From: Hygrocybe punicea
Lineage: Eukaryota > Basidiomycota > Agaricomycetes > Agaricales > Hygrophoraceae
Assembly: GCA_963556145.1 (NCBI GenBank)
Contig: OY744461.1
Location: forward strand, 5,342,891 to 5,406,890
Reading direction: 5' to 3'
Length of the DNA: 64,000 bases
Shown here: one piece after another, positions 1-11,347 of the stretch
Layout: each line of letters starts with the position of its first letter
How positions within the stretch are numbered: position 1 is the stretch's first letter
Program-made: the position numbers and the translations under genes
Notes under the pieces: generated by a model
Databases searched by the model: none
Told to the model about the DNA's origin: nothing
What the model saw: only the letters and a program-made list of their open reading frames with translations

Positions 1-581
1 GTTATTTAAATGTACAACATTGTAAGGGCAGGTTTTTCCCTGAGATGCATGAGCTGTCATAGCAAAGTTGGGCAGCACCCATACTTGTTGTCTTTCAACA
101 GATTCTTTTAGGTCACTTGGAAATAGACAGTGAATTGTTTTTGTGCTCTTCACAATAGGAACAACATTATCTGGTAGACCAGGTATTTGAACCAATTGAG
201 GTGGATTATCCAATTTCACAAAGAGTGTGTCAAGAACACGTTTATCATGAGAGCCTTTGATTGATTGCCAGCCAACAACAATGCCTTCCTGGCCTTTGGT
301 GATGCATAATTCAGTTGCATCATTGTTTCGGATCATCACAGGCATGCCAAGACACAATAGGAGCTTTCCAGGAAAGTGTTCAGTTGCTCCATGGTTGAGT
401 TTCCAAATCTCAAGTTGTTCATCAAAATCAATCTGATTTGATTTGTGAATTGTCTTTGATGCCACTTTGGATTTCCCCCATTTGGTTTTATTAGCTGGAT
501 CACTTTCTTTGCCCCATTTGTCTATAGAGTAGAAGTGGGTCAACTTTTGATTTGTATCCTCTGCAAAACGCTTACATTCAA
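1..581 (-). pseudogene. Helitron helicase C-terminal part (left arm, cut by window edge and hAT)
   Basis: On the minus strand this encodes the helicase segment after the hAT insertion, matching the start of the right-arm frame at 21553. The reading frame is open here: it reads through the codons for HFYSIDKWG, where the right copy has two extra bases and is frameshifted. The rest of the gene, including the protease-like tail, lies outside the window. About ten transition differences separate it from the right copy. Confidence 0.8.
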
Positions 582-1663
582 TAGTGTTGCCGTAGTTCGG
601 TTCCGAACCTAGCCGAACCCGGTTCAAACCCCGAACCGAACCCGGGGTTCAGTCTAAGTTCAGCCAAATGCTGAACCGGACCGCGGGTTCGGTTCAGGGT
701 TTCGAGGCTGGCCGGATTTCCTGAACAGCTCCAAACCGCGTCCAAACCGCGAACGCGGATATTTTTAAGGTATTTATTTCATTGGTTTTTCAGATTTCTT
801 TACTTACTTTTTCGCGTTAAACAATATCATGTGACCATTACAGGTTTCTTCACGCAACAACGCAAGGCCAATGAACGCGACACAATGTCGCGTTCGTGAA
901 TACAGGTAAGTCTCGTAAATACTCTTAACTTTACTAATATTATCTGCCACAGGCAACTTGACCGCGACCACATCGCGAGCACACCACCATGGCACAACAT
1001 GGATCCCAACGCCAACGCCAACGGACGCGGGACAGCCGTTACACCACCACCACCACCACCACCACCAGCAACGGCAACGGCAACGACAACGTCAACAACG
1101 ACGATGGCAACAACGATGACGGCAACGGCCAGCAGCAGCAGCAGCAGCAGCAACGGCGGCAACAGCAGCAGCAGCAGGTGCTGCATCAAGCCATCCAACG
1201 CCAAGGAACCTCGCGAACACGAGCTGACGCGTCAACTGACGCGTGGACGTCGTTCGCGAGGTGTTCGCGAGGTATTCGGCACCAAGAAGGATAACGGGAG
1301 CGTGGGTGTACGCTCCCATCTCCACGGCGGCTCATCCAATGCCGGCAGCATCAGCAGCAACAACAGCAACGGCGCAGCAGCAGCAGCAGCGCCGGACGGC
1401 TCCCCCACAGCCCAACTACCTCGCGAAGTGCAGCGCCGTATCGATTGATACGTGCCTGCCATTCGCGAGGAGAATAGAGCTCATGGGGTGAGCCCACCTC
1501 GGTTTGGGGTTCAGACCGCGTCTGAACCCAGACCGAACGCGGTGAGACGGTTCGACGCCGTCTGGGTCCAGGTTTGGCCATGCGCCAAACCGGACCCGAA
1601 GTTCAGTTCGCGGTTCCGCCAAAAAGGGTCGGAACCGGACCGAACTGAACTTCGGCAACACTA
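582..1663. mobile_element. Non-autonomous hAT element with 8-bp target duplication
   Basis: The ends are terminal inverted repeats: left TAGTGTTGCCGTAGTTC, right reverse complement TAGTGTTGCCGAAGTTC. The flanks are an 8-bp target duplication, ACATTCAA (574-581) and ACATCCAA (1664-1671), with one mismatch. The right palindrome arm has the empty site, TTGGATGT at 21495-21502, which proves insertion into the left helicase gene. TIR start and 8-bp duplication are hAT hallmarks. Subterminal zones are dense in GGTTC/GAACC repeats. The middle is GC-rich with CAG, CAA and ACC triplet runs. No transposase is encoded, so mobility would depend on an enzyme made elsewhere. Confidence 0.9.
871..1448 (+). 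CDS. Small spliced reading frame inside the hAT element, low-complexity protein
   Basis: A start at 871 opens an 11-codon exon ending at 905. A 47-bp intron (906-952) follows, with GTAAGT donor, CTAAT branch-like sequence and CAG acceptor. The second exon joins in frame and runs to 1448. The product would be about 175 residues: a short basic start, then runs of Pro, Ala/Thr and Ser, an Arg-rich patch (LTRQLTRGRRSRG) and an Ala run. I do not recognise a domain. It may be a remnant first exon of a hAT transposase or a fortuitous frame; the clean splice signals are the main argument for reality. Confidence 0.35.
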
Positions 1664-2944
1664 ACATCCAAGCTGATTGATTCTGTCTTTTTGAGAGTGC
1701 ACCCCACAGATGATAGCAACATTTCTGAAGTTTTTTGCAGCAACATTTGGCTGATCTGAGCGTTTGCCAGCAATTCTCTTTCTCAGAAATCTGATGTCTT
1801 CAGGGGTGCATGCACCATATCGCATGTTCACTAAAGTTGTTTGCAATGATGCATCATCAGGTGTTTGTGTCTTTTGACACATATTTTCTCTCAAAATGAC
1901 AACTGTTGTGATCTGATGCCAGAGTGCTTTGCCAATAGCTGCTTCTTGATAAGGTGGCTTCAGGCCAGAATCTATTTGTGTTCCTACTGAACCACTATAC
2001 AAAGATGCACCTCCAACAGGTGGCAGTTGTGCAAAATCTCCAGCAAAAATAATATTAATGCCTCCAAATGGCACATCAAATACATTCAGAGCTTTGGCAA
2101 GCTGTGAGCTGATTTTGTATAATTCATGGCATGCCAACATAGATACTTCATCTATGAAAATATAATCAATTCCCTCTAGCCTTGCTCTCACTTGAGCAAT
2201 TGTTACACTTTGATTACCGGTATCATTATTCATGTGAATGCCTAGGAATGAGTGATAAGTTGAGCCACCCAGTAATGCTGCTGATGTTCCAGTTGGACCC
2301 AGTATAACAAGACGATGTAATTCATGTCTTTGTTTAAATAAATGCTTGAGTGCTTTGATCACTTGACTTTTGCCAGTTCCACCCATACCTCCCAGATACA
2401 TTTTTAGCTGATCTGAATTTAGAGTTGCAGTGTGATTAGCAACAATTCTAAATGCTCTTTGTTGTTCAGTATTTAATTTGAAAAGAGTAACTGTGCCATC
2501 TATCAATTCCTGAACAGCTTGCATCTTTGCTTGGAAATCATGTTTTAAATATGATTGGTCAACAACTTTCACGTCATTTTCAGATGCATGAGTTTTTCTG
2601 ATTTGTTCAGCATCAGCAACACGTGCATTTCTATCAGCAATGATTTCTTGTCTTTTATCTTGAACAGCTGTTTTCCATTTACCACCAGGCTGTATGATTT
2701 GAGGTGTGAGTGGAGCGGTATCAATTGTATTAATGCCATCAGGACTGATATCTAGCCAGCCCGCATTCCTTACACTATCTTCAGTGGCATCCATTTGGGC
2801 TTTGATTAACCGTCCCTTTGAACCAAGGGCAGAGTATTTATTCAATCCATAATCCTCATTATCAATTCCTTCATTATCACCAAAATCATCACCATGACCA
2901 TTCTCATTGATATCATCCATGTTATCCATTTCTTCTGATGTCAT
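1664..2944 (-). pseudogene. Helitron PIF1-like helicase, N-terminal part (left arm)
   Basis: Mirror of 20222-21502. It encodes the superfamily 1 helicase core with Walker A GGTGKS and Walker B FIDEVS. The frame is interrupted at its 3' side by the hAT element at 1663 and continues at 581. Upstream it is separated from the Rep part by an in-frame TGA (3005-3007). The only residue difference noticed from the right arm is Met for Ile just before the Walker A strand. Confidence 0.85.
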
Positions 2945-3004
2945 CCAAGAATGAAATATACCAGCTGTAGCATCACCCTTTTTGAGCTGAGCTGAATAAT
3001 CATC

Positions 3005-3991
3005 TCAATCATCATTGCATTCATATCTAATATTAAAATGATCCATTATTTGGCTTTGTCGTGATGTAAATTTATAGTCTGTGAATGCCTCATCCCACGA
3101 CTCATTGTTATTCTTAAGATCTTGGCCTGTTCTCCAGGGCTTGAATAAAGTAAGCATGGTGGCACAGTAATATTCTCTATCTCCTCGATCTCTTCTTGGA
3201 AGTGAGCCTCCAACAAAGTTAGGCACAACTTTTTTATATGATGAATGATATTCTATCCAGTGTGTTTCATGTAATGGATGAGCTGACAAAAAAAACTTAT
3301 GAGGCTGTTTATTGTCTGCATCAATAATGCTGGCATTATCACTGTCCTCTTTACCAATGTCATTTCCATCTTCATCAGCAATAATAGACTCACTTGAATC
3401 AGTGTTGCTTTCATCACTACCACTGTAATCACTATTTTCATTGGAACTGTCAACTCTATTCTCATTGTTTCCCAAATTGAGCTCATCATCATCAATATTG
3501 CCTGATGAATGGAGATCATATTCAGCTGTTACTTCATATTGTAGATTTTTTGCATTTGAATCAATCAAGTCCAGCTCATCATCACTATTTTGAGCATTAT
3601 GATTTTTCTGTGTTGGAGTAGGTATTTTTACTCGTCTTGCCATTTGTATCCATTCATATAGGCATGTAACATTATAGGTATCTGGTCTATACATGTAATC
3701 ATGGACTGCTGTAAAGCCAACATATTGATTTTGGTTTTTTTGCAAGAGAACCTTGTCTGTCTCACTGTTTTCAGCAGTATCCTGGTCAGATTTGAACACC
3801 TTCATTGTTTCTCTCACATAACTTTTCCAATACACTGTTACAAACTTGTGGCTTGTATAGTGATCTGGATTACCTAGCAGATACAAAGATGCCATTGGAC
3901 CACCTATTTCCATCTTTGATGTCAATGAATTGATTATCTGTGTTATCAAACGTCTAGCTTTGTCTTTTTGTATCATGGATCCTCCCAGCAT
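3005..3991 (-). pseudogene. Helitron Rep-helicase linker, acidic region (left arm)
   Basis: Mirror of 19175-20161 and identical in protein. The first part continues the Rep domain; the middle third is Asp/Ser/Asn-rich and acidic. It is bounded by in-frame TGA codons on both sides (4016-4018 upstream, 3005-3007 downstream). The parent was therefore one long open frame broken by point mutations rather than several genes. Confidence 0.75.
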
Positions 3992-4015
3992 TTCAGAATT
4001 TTTAGTGAAAACACT

Positions 4016-5557
4016 TCAAATAGAGTCAAAGATAGTGTATGTTTTCAGACCAGGTTTTGTAATATAATCAGTGACATATGCCACTATAGCCTTGATAGCA
4101 GTACCTGAGAGAAGACTGGTCACATCTGAGTTGCACCGGAGAAGATATGTTATGCATGGTGTCAATGTATGAATCCAAGCTTCGCCTTTTTTCATGTTCA
4201 AAGCTCCTGATTTAGGATTAACTTCAGTCTGTTCAAAGGTTTGTCTTGGAAATCTGGCTTTGCATTTCCCATGCTTGTTCATACACGTCGGTCTATCTTT
4301 TTTGTTGGCCTTCTCGCTACTTGACTGATTTCTACCACAATTATGTATATTAGAACGCATAATCAAGTCATCAACTATACTTGAAAATTTATCCCACCAC
4401 AAATTAAGTTGTGACTTGTTAGAACAATGATCATTACAAACATGATTTGACTTATTGCACATTGGTGGAGGTGCGTCCGGTAATGTCTGAGTAGGATCCT
4501 GATAATCCTTAGATTGACTGTTTTCTTCAATGTTGGCTTTTACATCAGCCATGGATCCAGTGAGAAACTCTCCAATATGCACACTCTCAAGATACTCCAC
4601 CAATCTTTGTTGAAAATCAGAATTTGGATCCATAATTCTGTCTCTGATTTGTTGTGGTGATAATACTCCTTTAAGCCATAAGAGCATATGCATATGCAAT
4701 GTCAACCGTCCTTGTTGTTCAACTGTTCCATAATATGCTTCTGTATTGCCATAGATTCCTGGATGATTTTCTCCAACTCCAAGTATATGTTTAATGAAGA
4801 GTTGAGTCATAAAATGAAAAAATCTTGCACCAGCCACTGGATTGTGGGCAATTAATCGATATCTTTCATTATAATCTCTTAGAACAGGATTGAATGTTTC
4901 TTTGGTGTCTGCAAAATATAATGAGATTGGATGTTTGTTGTCGGCAGGAGCAAATGTAATAAACCAAGAGGGTGCACCAACAAATGAAATTAAAGACCAA
5001 ATTTCATTGCGCATATATTTTTTGCTGGTGACAGATCCTTTTACACCACCTCCAACATGATCAATATCATTAATGAGTTTAAAACACAATTTTTCCTCAT
5101 CTGTTTCTGGTATTACTTTATCACCATTTTCCATTCTTTTAGAAATGTCTGCTAGTGTATGAATGTTGACATCTAACAACCTGTTAGAAATCTCCTGGAA
5201 TTTTGACTTTTCCGCTAATAAATATCCTGCTGTAGTGCATTGTTTTATCTGTTCGTGATTGAATGCAATCAATGGAAAATATGGATCTTTTTGAAATCTT
5301 TTGTCATAATACACAAGCAAATGTCTTTTGTGTCTAATATCTGATAATTCTCCCTGCTGATAGGCATTGCCAATTCCACCGAGTCCATATGGAAACAACC
5401 AGGGCATCATTTGAGGAAATAACTGTGGATTACCATAAATAGATTCAGGATGTGCTGCATGACCTATCGCTAGAACTTTTTCATTTGAAGTCAAATGCTT
5501 TAATGCAATGGCCTTGAGAGCTTTGGCACTTTTGTTGGAATATTCTTCACCTGTCAA
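4016..5557 (-). pseudogene. Helitron Rep (HUH) endonuclease (left arm)
   Basis: Mirror of 17609-19150 with an identical protein of 513 residues. It carries the HUH metal-binding motif LHMHMLLW and the two-tyrosine motif AYVTDYITKP typical of Helitron relaxases. In-frame reading continues upstream through 5686 until the TAA at 5687-5689. The catalytic residues look intact but the polypeptide is cut by stops on both sides. Confidence 0.9.
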
Positions 5558-5686
5558 ACCATGAACAACAAATAGACATTTTCCTGATTCAACACCATCT
5601 TCCTCTTCAATGTCATTAACAGCTGTTGACTCTGGATTTTTATTTGTAAATGATTGATGATAATCTACAACAACTGGAGGACCATT

Positions 5687-6127
5687 TTATGGATACTGAT
5701 CAAGATTTCGTTGTGATATCTCCAGATCATAATAATCACAATGATTCAACTTCAACCATTCCAATGCAGCTTTAACCTTGTTTCTTCTTACAAGAAGAGG
5801 TGTTCTCTCAAAGTCTGATATAGTGGGCTTACATGGCCCTGTATAAATAAATGCCAGAACTTCATCCAAGTCTTCAATGGGTGGAGGTAGAATATCATAC
5901 ACTTTAGGAATAGGATTAGCAAAGGTGATTGCATTCGCTCTCATTTTATGCATTCCTGAAGATACTCTTACAATACAACGATTGTGTCGCACTCTTGCAA
6001 CCAGCAACTGTTCTGCAAATGATAAATCTGTCAACTGTACTGGAACATCTCCTAACCATTTTCCATTTGCTAATGACAACAGAGGAATCTTATTTTTTGT
6101 CAAAGATTTATGGCAACTTGTGCACAT
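5687..6127 (-). pseudogene. Helitron-associated DUF6570-like segment (left arm)
   Basis: Mirror of 17039-17479. The 146-residue frame starts with a Cys-x2-Cys pair (CTSC) and contains the conserved stretch RVRHNRCIVRVSSGMHKMRA that I associate with DUF6570 in fungal Helitron proteins. It ends at an in-frame TAA where the spacer copy has Glu (YPE). It overlaps the upstream 740-residue frame by 28 bp in another frame, which marks a frameshift. Confidence 0.75.
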
Positions 6128-8322
6128 ACTGTGCAGCTGAAGCCTTTAATAGGATCTTCAGCAGTCAATCGCTCTTTTTGTGTCACACCTGGGTTTATCA
6201 ATATTTTCAAGTCTATGTTGACATTCGAGAGTTTTAATAAATATTTAATTGGAGTCAATTGACCACATATAGCACATCCTGATTCTGATACCTGATCAGG
6301 TGACATATCTTGACATGCATTAGCTATAATTGTATGTTGTAGAGTAGCTGTGAGAGGTAGAGGTGGAAACATGTTTTTATTTTTATTTTTGTATTTTTGT
6401 TCTGACTTGGCATGATTTAATTTATATTCTATACCTTTTGTCTGTTGATATCTTGTTACTGATTTCAAATTTTTTACTTTGTATTCTATATTTTGGCTTT
6501 GATATCGTTTCACTGCTCTTGCATTAGACGCCTTTGATTCCTTATGTAAAACTTCAATATCTATGACATCAAATACAGATAGATATTGAGCACAATTCAC
6601 ACATATATGGCTCTTGATTGAAGTTTGAATATCTGTCTTATGAGATCTAGCATATGTGACAATATTATGAGCTCCTGCAATGGACTTTAGTTGCTCTGTT
6701 GTCAATTGTGGTAATAACACATTCCATGGGATAAAACATGTTAATGTATTTAACATATCACTTCTTGTATCTGATTGTTTTATATATTCTCTGAATTTGA
6801 ATTTCACATTAGTAGGATATCTTATGGAATTTGATAAATAAGGAGACAGCTCATTAAATATGAACAACTTTGATCCACCACCAACAATATTATGCATATT
6901 TGTATTGTTCTTCTTGGTATCATCATTAGAGCAATATTTATTATCTGACACAGATTCATGTTTTAAAGCAGTGGCACATATGAAATTAAGACCCATAAAA
7001 TATTGTGAATAATATACCAGAAATACTTGAAAGATAAAAATTAAACTATATATCATTGATGTTTGATATTTTTGTATATATACTGCAAAGTCATGTGCAG
7101 CATACATGTTTTGTAGCAGCTTTAGATGTATTCTTTGACACTTCCTGAGAAGTATTTCATATACAAATACTAAGTTATGCATGGATGCATTGACATATAA
7201 AAGAAGTCGTACATAGAATTCAATAATAAACGGTAGTTCTTTGTGGGACTTTGAAATCCAATGGTGTGAACCAAGGTGATCTATGTTGGGAAGACATTGT
7301 ACGGTTTCTTCTGTTATACGTGAGATGATATGAGAAGAATGGTGTTCTCCACTATTGTTTAATACTCTCTTTTGGGGCACATGATGAGCAAAATAATCAC
7401 ATATTGTCTGTGTCCTTGAAATCAATTTCTGTAGTGCATCAATAGAATGATAGAAAAACACCATATCCTGGAGTGCATCAGGTTGATAATCTAGTAGCCT
7501 GTGTTGGAACACATGAGCAAGATGATAAGGAGATATTTGTGTCCTTGAATGCAGGTTCTGCGGTGCATAAACAGAATGATAAAAAAGCACCATATCCTGG
7601 GGTGTATGATAACAGTAGTATAATGCCCTGACTTGGGACAGATTAATAAGACAATAAGACGATATTTGTGTCCTATCCTGGGGTGTATCAGGACGATAAT
7701 ATAACACCCAATCTTGGGTCAGATGAATAAGATGATCAGAAGATATTTGTGTTCTATCCTGGGGTGTGTCAGGATGATATAACACCCAGTCTTGGGACAG
7801 ATGAACAAGACGATAAGATGATATTTGTGTCCTTAAACTCAAGTTCTGTGGTGCATAAACAGAATGGTAATCAAGCACCATATCCTGGGATGTGTCAGGA
7901 TGATAGAATAACAGGGACACAGCAAGACGATAAATAGATATTGGTGTCCTATCCTGGGGTGCATCAGGACGATAGTATAACACCCTGTCTTGGGACACAG
8001 CAAGACGATAAATAGATATGAGTGTCCTATCCTGGGGTGCATCAGGACGATAGTATAACACCCTGTCTTGGGACACAGCAAGACGATAAATAGATATTGG
8101 TGTCCTATCCTGGGGTGTATCAGGACGATAATATAACACCCTGTCATGGGACACATGAGCAAGACAATAAAAAGATATTTGTGTCCTGAAACTCAACCTC
8201 TGCGGTGCATAAACAGAACGATAAGCGAACACCACATCCTGGGGTGTGTCAGGATGATAATGTAACACCGAGCCGTGTACCATGTAAACAAGGCCACCAG
8301 AGATTTCTGGTGCTTTAATCAA
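6100..8322 (-). pseudogene. Helitron N-terminal protein with tandem repeats (left arm)
   Basis: Mirror of 14844-17066, identical over 740 residues. The first 300 residues are tandem repeats around the core YRPDTPQDRT. The middle is partly hydrophobic. The end has several Cys pairs (ICVNC, GCAIC, CTVC). No enzymatic motif is recognised. It is frameshifted relative to the next segment. Confidence 0.6.
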
Positions 8323-8561
8323 TGGTCAGATAAACCAACCCGTCTTTGTGAAGAAATCACATACGCAATGATGCATTGGCATTGGCATCGGCCTGTCATG
8401 CAACACAAGTTAAATGAATGGTCAGAATGTGTCACTGACAACAAGGAAGGAACCGTAAAACAGACATGAGGACCAGAGGGAATGGGGAACAGCAGGAGCA
8501 GTAGAAACACAATGCAGTAGAATAGCATGTTATACACTAGCAGATGATGTGTCACAAGCAT
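8319..8561 (-). CDS. Small hydrophobic reading frame upstream of the Helitron (left arm)
   Basis: Mirror of 14605-14847. This 80-residue frame starts with a hydrophobic, signal-anchor-like stretch rich in Leu, Phe and Val. Its stop overlaps the ATG of the 740-residue frame. It could be the real N-terminus, separated by a frameshift, or chance coding. The related Helitron protein at 24099-25859 also begins with hydrophobic segments, which gives weak support. Confidence 0.25.
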   Translation of the reverse strand: MLVTHHLLVYNMLFYCIVFLLLLLFPIPSGPHVCFTVPSLLSVTHSDHSFNLCCMTGRCQCQCIIAYVISSQRRVGLSDH

Positions 8562-8689
8562 AGTATTTAGATTTCACAGATAAATTTGGAAATTGATTAT
8601 ATAATATTTAATTTCTATTTAATAATTAAATATAAGTAAATATACTAGTCAAACACTGAAGAGCCTGACACCCCCAACTTCACGCTTTC

Positions 8690-9650
8690 AACAGAAACAT
8701 GGTACGGGGATGTAGATGACCCAGGGGTGTGGGCCGGGGTGTCCTGGTGGATGAAAACGGGGGGGTGGTTGGGCAGACGCCGGAATGCGAGGGCCTGAGA
8801 CCCCCCGACCCCTCATATTCAACTCGAAAGAGGTGCGGGGGGTGTACACTAGCAAAGGGGGATCGAAAACCAGATGGGGTGGGGCGTCCCGGGGGATGAA
8901 AAGAGGGGGGGTTGCTGGTTGGGCAGACAGGCGGAATGCGAGGGCCTGGGACCCCCCGACCCCTTGTTTTCGACGCGAACGAGGTGCGGGGGGTGTAACC
9001 TAGCCGGGGGTAGTCGAAAAACCCGCGGGACGGGCTGTCTTGGGGGATGAAAAAGGGGGTGTTGCTGGTTGGGCAGACAGGCAGAATGCGAGGGCCTGAG
9101 ACCCCCCGACCCCTCGTTTTCAACGCGAACGACGTGCGGGGGGTGTACACTGGCCGGGGGTGATCGAAAACCGGACGGGATGGGGTGTCTCGGTGGATGA
9201 AAAAAGGGGGTTGGCGGTGGTTAGGCAGACAGCCGGAACGCGCGGTCTTGAGACGCCCCGGTCGCTCGTTTTCAACGCGAACGAGCTGCGGGGGGTGTAG
9301 ACTGGCCGGGGATGGTCGAAAACGGGAAGGGAAGGGCCGTCCTGGTGGTTGAAAAACGGGGGGTGGCGGTGGTTGGGCAGACAGCCAGATCGTGAGGGCC
9401 TGGGACCCCCCGACTGCTCGTTGTCAACGGAAATGGAGTGTGGGGGGTGTAGACTAGCCGGGGGTGGTCAAAAACGAGACGGGCGCGGGTGTCTTGGTGG
9501 TAGAAAAAGTGAGTCCGCTGGTCGTTGGGCAGTCAGCCGGATCGCGAGGACCTGAGACCCCCGACTACTCGTTTTCAACGGAAACGGAGCACGGGGGGTG
9601 TAGCCTAGACGGGGGAGATTGAAAACACGGCGGTAGTACCGGGCTGTCCT
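8690..9650. repeat. G-rich minisatellite, ~151-bp unit, about 6.4 copies
   Basis: The motif GGGCCTGAGACCCCCCGAC recurs near 8791, 8942, 9092, 9243, 9396 and 9547, giving a 150-153 bp period. Each unit also carries a GGTGGTTGGGCAGAC block and a GGGGGGTGTA block. The plus strand is strongly G-rich. Many long frames cross it on both strands, but they follow the repeat and are not genes. Confidence 0.9.
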
Positions 9651-9667
9651 GGTGGATGAAGAAATGT

Positions 9668-9815
9668 GGGTGGGATTGCTTCACATTGGACTATCATTTT
9701 TATTTTCCCACAGTTACAAAATATTTCACATGGCTTATAAAATCAGTTCTCATAGCTGGTAAAATCAGCGTTAACAACAATTTTGTCCTTGGAGGAAAAC
9801 ACATAAAACGGGACT
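9668..9815. repeat. Recurrent module A (left arm)
   Basis: An AT-rich module starting near GATTGCTTCACATTGGAC and ending near a degenerate GGGACTTGTAAC. Related copies occur at about 13733-13878 (inverted) and 46170-46334. It lies between the minisatellite and the module B hairpin. I see no coding capacity; it is likely part of a non-autonomous transposon family. Confidence 0.6.
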
Positions 9816-9917
9816 TGTAACAAATGAATGTGTCACTGTCTCACCGTATCGTGAATACTGAAGCTGCTGAAGTTGTCATGGTGAGGATGTTGAAGCAACC
9901 AACTGCTGAATAAGCAG

Positions 9918-9972
9918 AAAGTGGTTAGCAAAATCGCCTCAGGCATTGAGGCGATGTCTTGCTTGCCACTTT
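9918..9972. repeat. Module B hairpin, 55 nt
   Basis: An imperfect palindrome. Outer stem AAAGTGG pairs with CCACTTT, then AGCAA with TTGCT, then an inner stem ATCGCCTCA with TGAGGCGAT around a short loop. It is followed by an AT-rich tail with TTAATTAATT. The same structure recurs at 13596, 42919 and 44423, always near minisatellites or other modules. This suggests a structured transposon end. Confidence 0.7.
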
Positions 9973-10079
9973 CACATCCAAACATGGACATATCTAGCAT
10001 TATTATTATCAAATTAATTAATTAAATTAAATTGAATTGATTCGTTCTAAATGTTACCAAATGGTTTATGCTGGCAGGT

Positions 10080-10740
10080 ATTGAAAAAGAGAGGCCGGGC
10101 TGGGGCCGCCAGGGTATATACATAAGCTGGGGGTGGTCGAAAACCAGCTGGGTGGGGTGGCCCGATGGGCACAAACAGGCTGATGCTGGTGGTTGGGCAG
10201 ATGGCAGGAGCATGACATCCTGAGACCCCCCAACCTCTCGTTTTCAAACGCAATGAGGTGCGGGGGGGACGCGGGGGGTCTATTCAAGTCGGGGGTGGTT
10301 GAAAACGGGTGGGAAGGGGGTGCCATGGATGTTAAAAAAATGGGCGTGGGGTGGGTTGGACAGATGGCAGGCGTGCAAGGCTCTGAGACCTCCAGACCCT
10401 TCAGTTTCAATGGAAACGGGTTGCAGGGGGCATACACGATCCAGGGGTGGATGAAAATGGGGTGGGATGGGCGTTCTGGTGGTTCAAACCAGGGCGGAGG
10501 TGGTGCTGGGGCAGACGGCAGGAACGTGAGGGCTTGAGACCCCCTGCCTGCTCGTTTTCGACGCAAACAAAGGCCGGGGGATGTACATGAGCTGTGGGTG
10601 GTCGAACATAGAGCAGGGTGGGGTGTCCTGGTGGTGGACCAAAGGAGGGGGCGGTGGTTGGGGAAATGATGGGAGCACACGGTCCTGAGACCCCCCAAAC
10701 CCTCATTTTCAGCACAAATGAGGTGCAGGGGGTGCAGACA
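10080..10740. repeat. Second G-rich minisatellite, ~150-bp unit, about 4.4 copies (left arm)
   Basis: The block GAGACCCCCC (or a close variant) recurs at about 10222, 10387, 10537 and 10686. The unit is related to the 8.7-9.65 kb array (shared GGTGGTTGGGCAGA and GAAAAC blocks) but diverged. Frames through it are repeat artefacts. Confidence 0.8.
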
Positions 10741-11347
10741 TCAGTACCAGACCAAGAAAATAAACTATGTACTTACCTTGGTGTACACCACTGCCCGACA
10801 ATCTTGCTGTTGAGCCACAGAAGGTTTTGCACTTAACTGAGCTTGAAAGCTCTCCTGTGCATGTCAGACTCCGCATGAATTTCAGCCACAACTCCGGACC
10901 ACCCGTACTTGTTTACATTCTAGAGACTCAGATATTATGTTCCCCAGGTGCCTTATGTGGACAAAAGTGTACCATACATGCCATAGAATATGGCTAGAAA
11001 TTACCACATTTTACATTGCAGTATTACACTAGTTATTGAATCTATACTCATTTCCCTTGCACAAAATAGCTCACAGATAGCCCAAATTATACCATATCCA
11101 CTCCATAATTTTTTTCCAGCAGGACAGTGTCAATCACATACTCCTTGTCTATTTTCATGAGAATCCATGATGTGTGAAAGTGAATAAAGGCTCCGAATTA
11201 CAGAATGAAACCAGTCAACAGGGATTTTGAACTCAGTTGCTATATTTGGACACATTTTTCCCTCAGTCCCTGAGATGAATGAATCACCTCAATGGCTGAA
11301 AACCGGGTTTATAAGAACAAGTTTTCCATAAATGGAAGAACTCGTAA
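10741..11347. repeat. Module C ending in terminal hairpin (left arm)
   Basis: A roughly 600-bp non-coding module. It closes with the hairpin at 11317-11345: ACAAGTTTTCCAT, a short AA loop, then ATGGAAGAACTCGT. Its mirror copy is 12186-12792, and a third copy lies at about 45120-45662. The arms of the giant palindrome stop two bases past this hairpin. The two arm copies differ by several percent, clearly more than the Helitron genes do. Confidence 0.75.

Larger units (their letters stand above)
1..11347. repeat. Left arm of giant Helitron palindrome
   Basis: This arm is the reverse complement of the right arm (12186 to about 22077). For bases 1664 to about 8.7 kb, paired positions sum to 23166 without drift. 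Left of the hAT insertion the offset changes by the insertion length and a 2-bp indel (sum 22078). Between 10.7 and 11.35 kb the sum is 23533. Every Helitron reading frame in this arm has a mirror copy, identical apart from one Met/Ile change near 2400. The arm runs off the left edge of the window, so its true end is unknown. Confidence 0.95.

Noticed and set aside
8680..10715. Many 60-210 codon frames on both strands in the minisatellites (and their mirrors at 12.8-14.5 kb)
   Set aside because: They repeat with the 150-bp unit, overlap in several frames and show no domain or splice support.
8690..10740. CRISPR array
   Set aside because: Units are about 150 bp with no alternation of short repeats and unique spacers, in a eukaryotic context.
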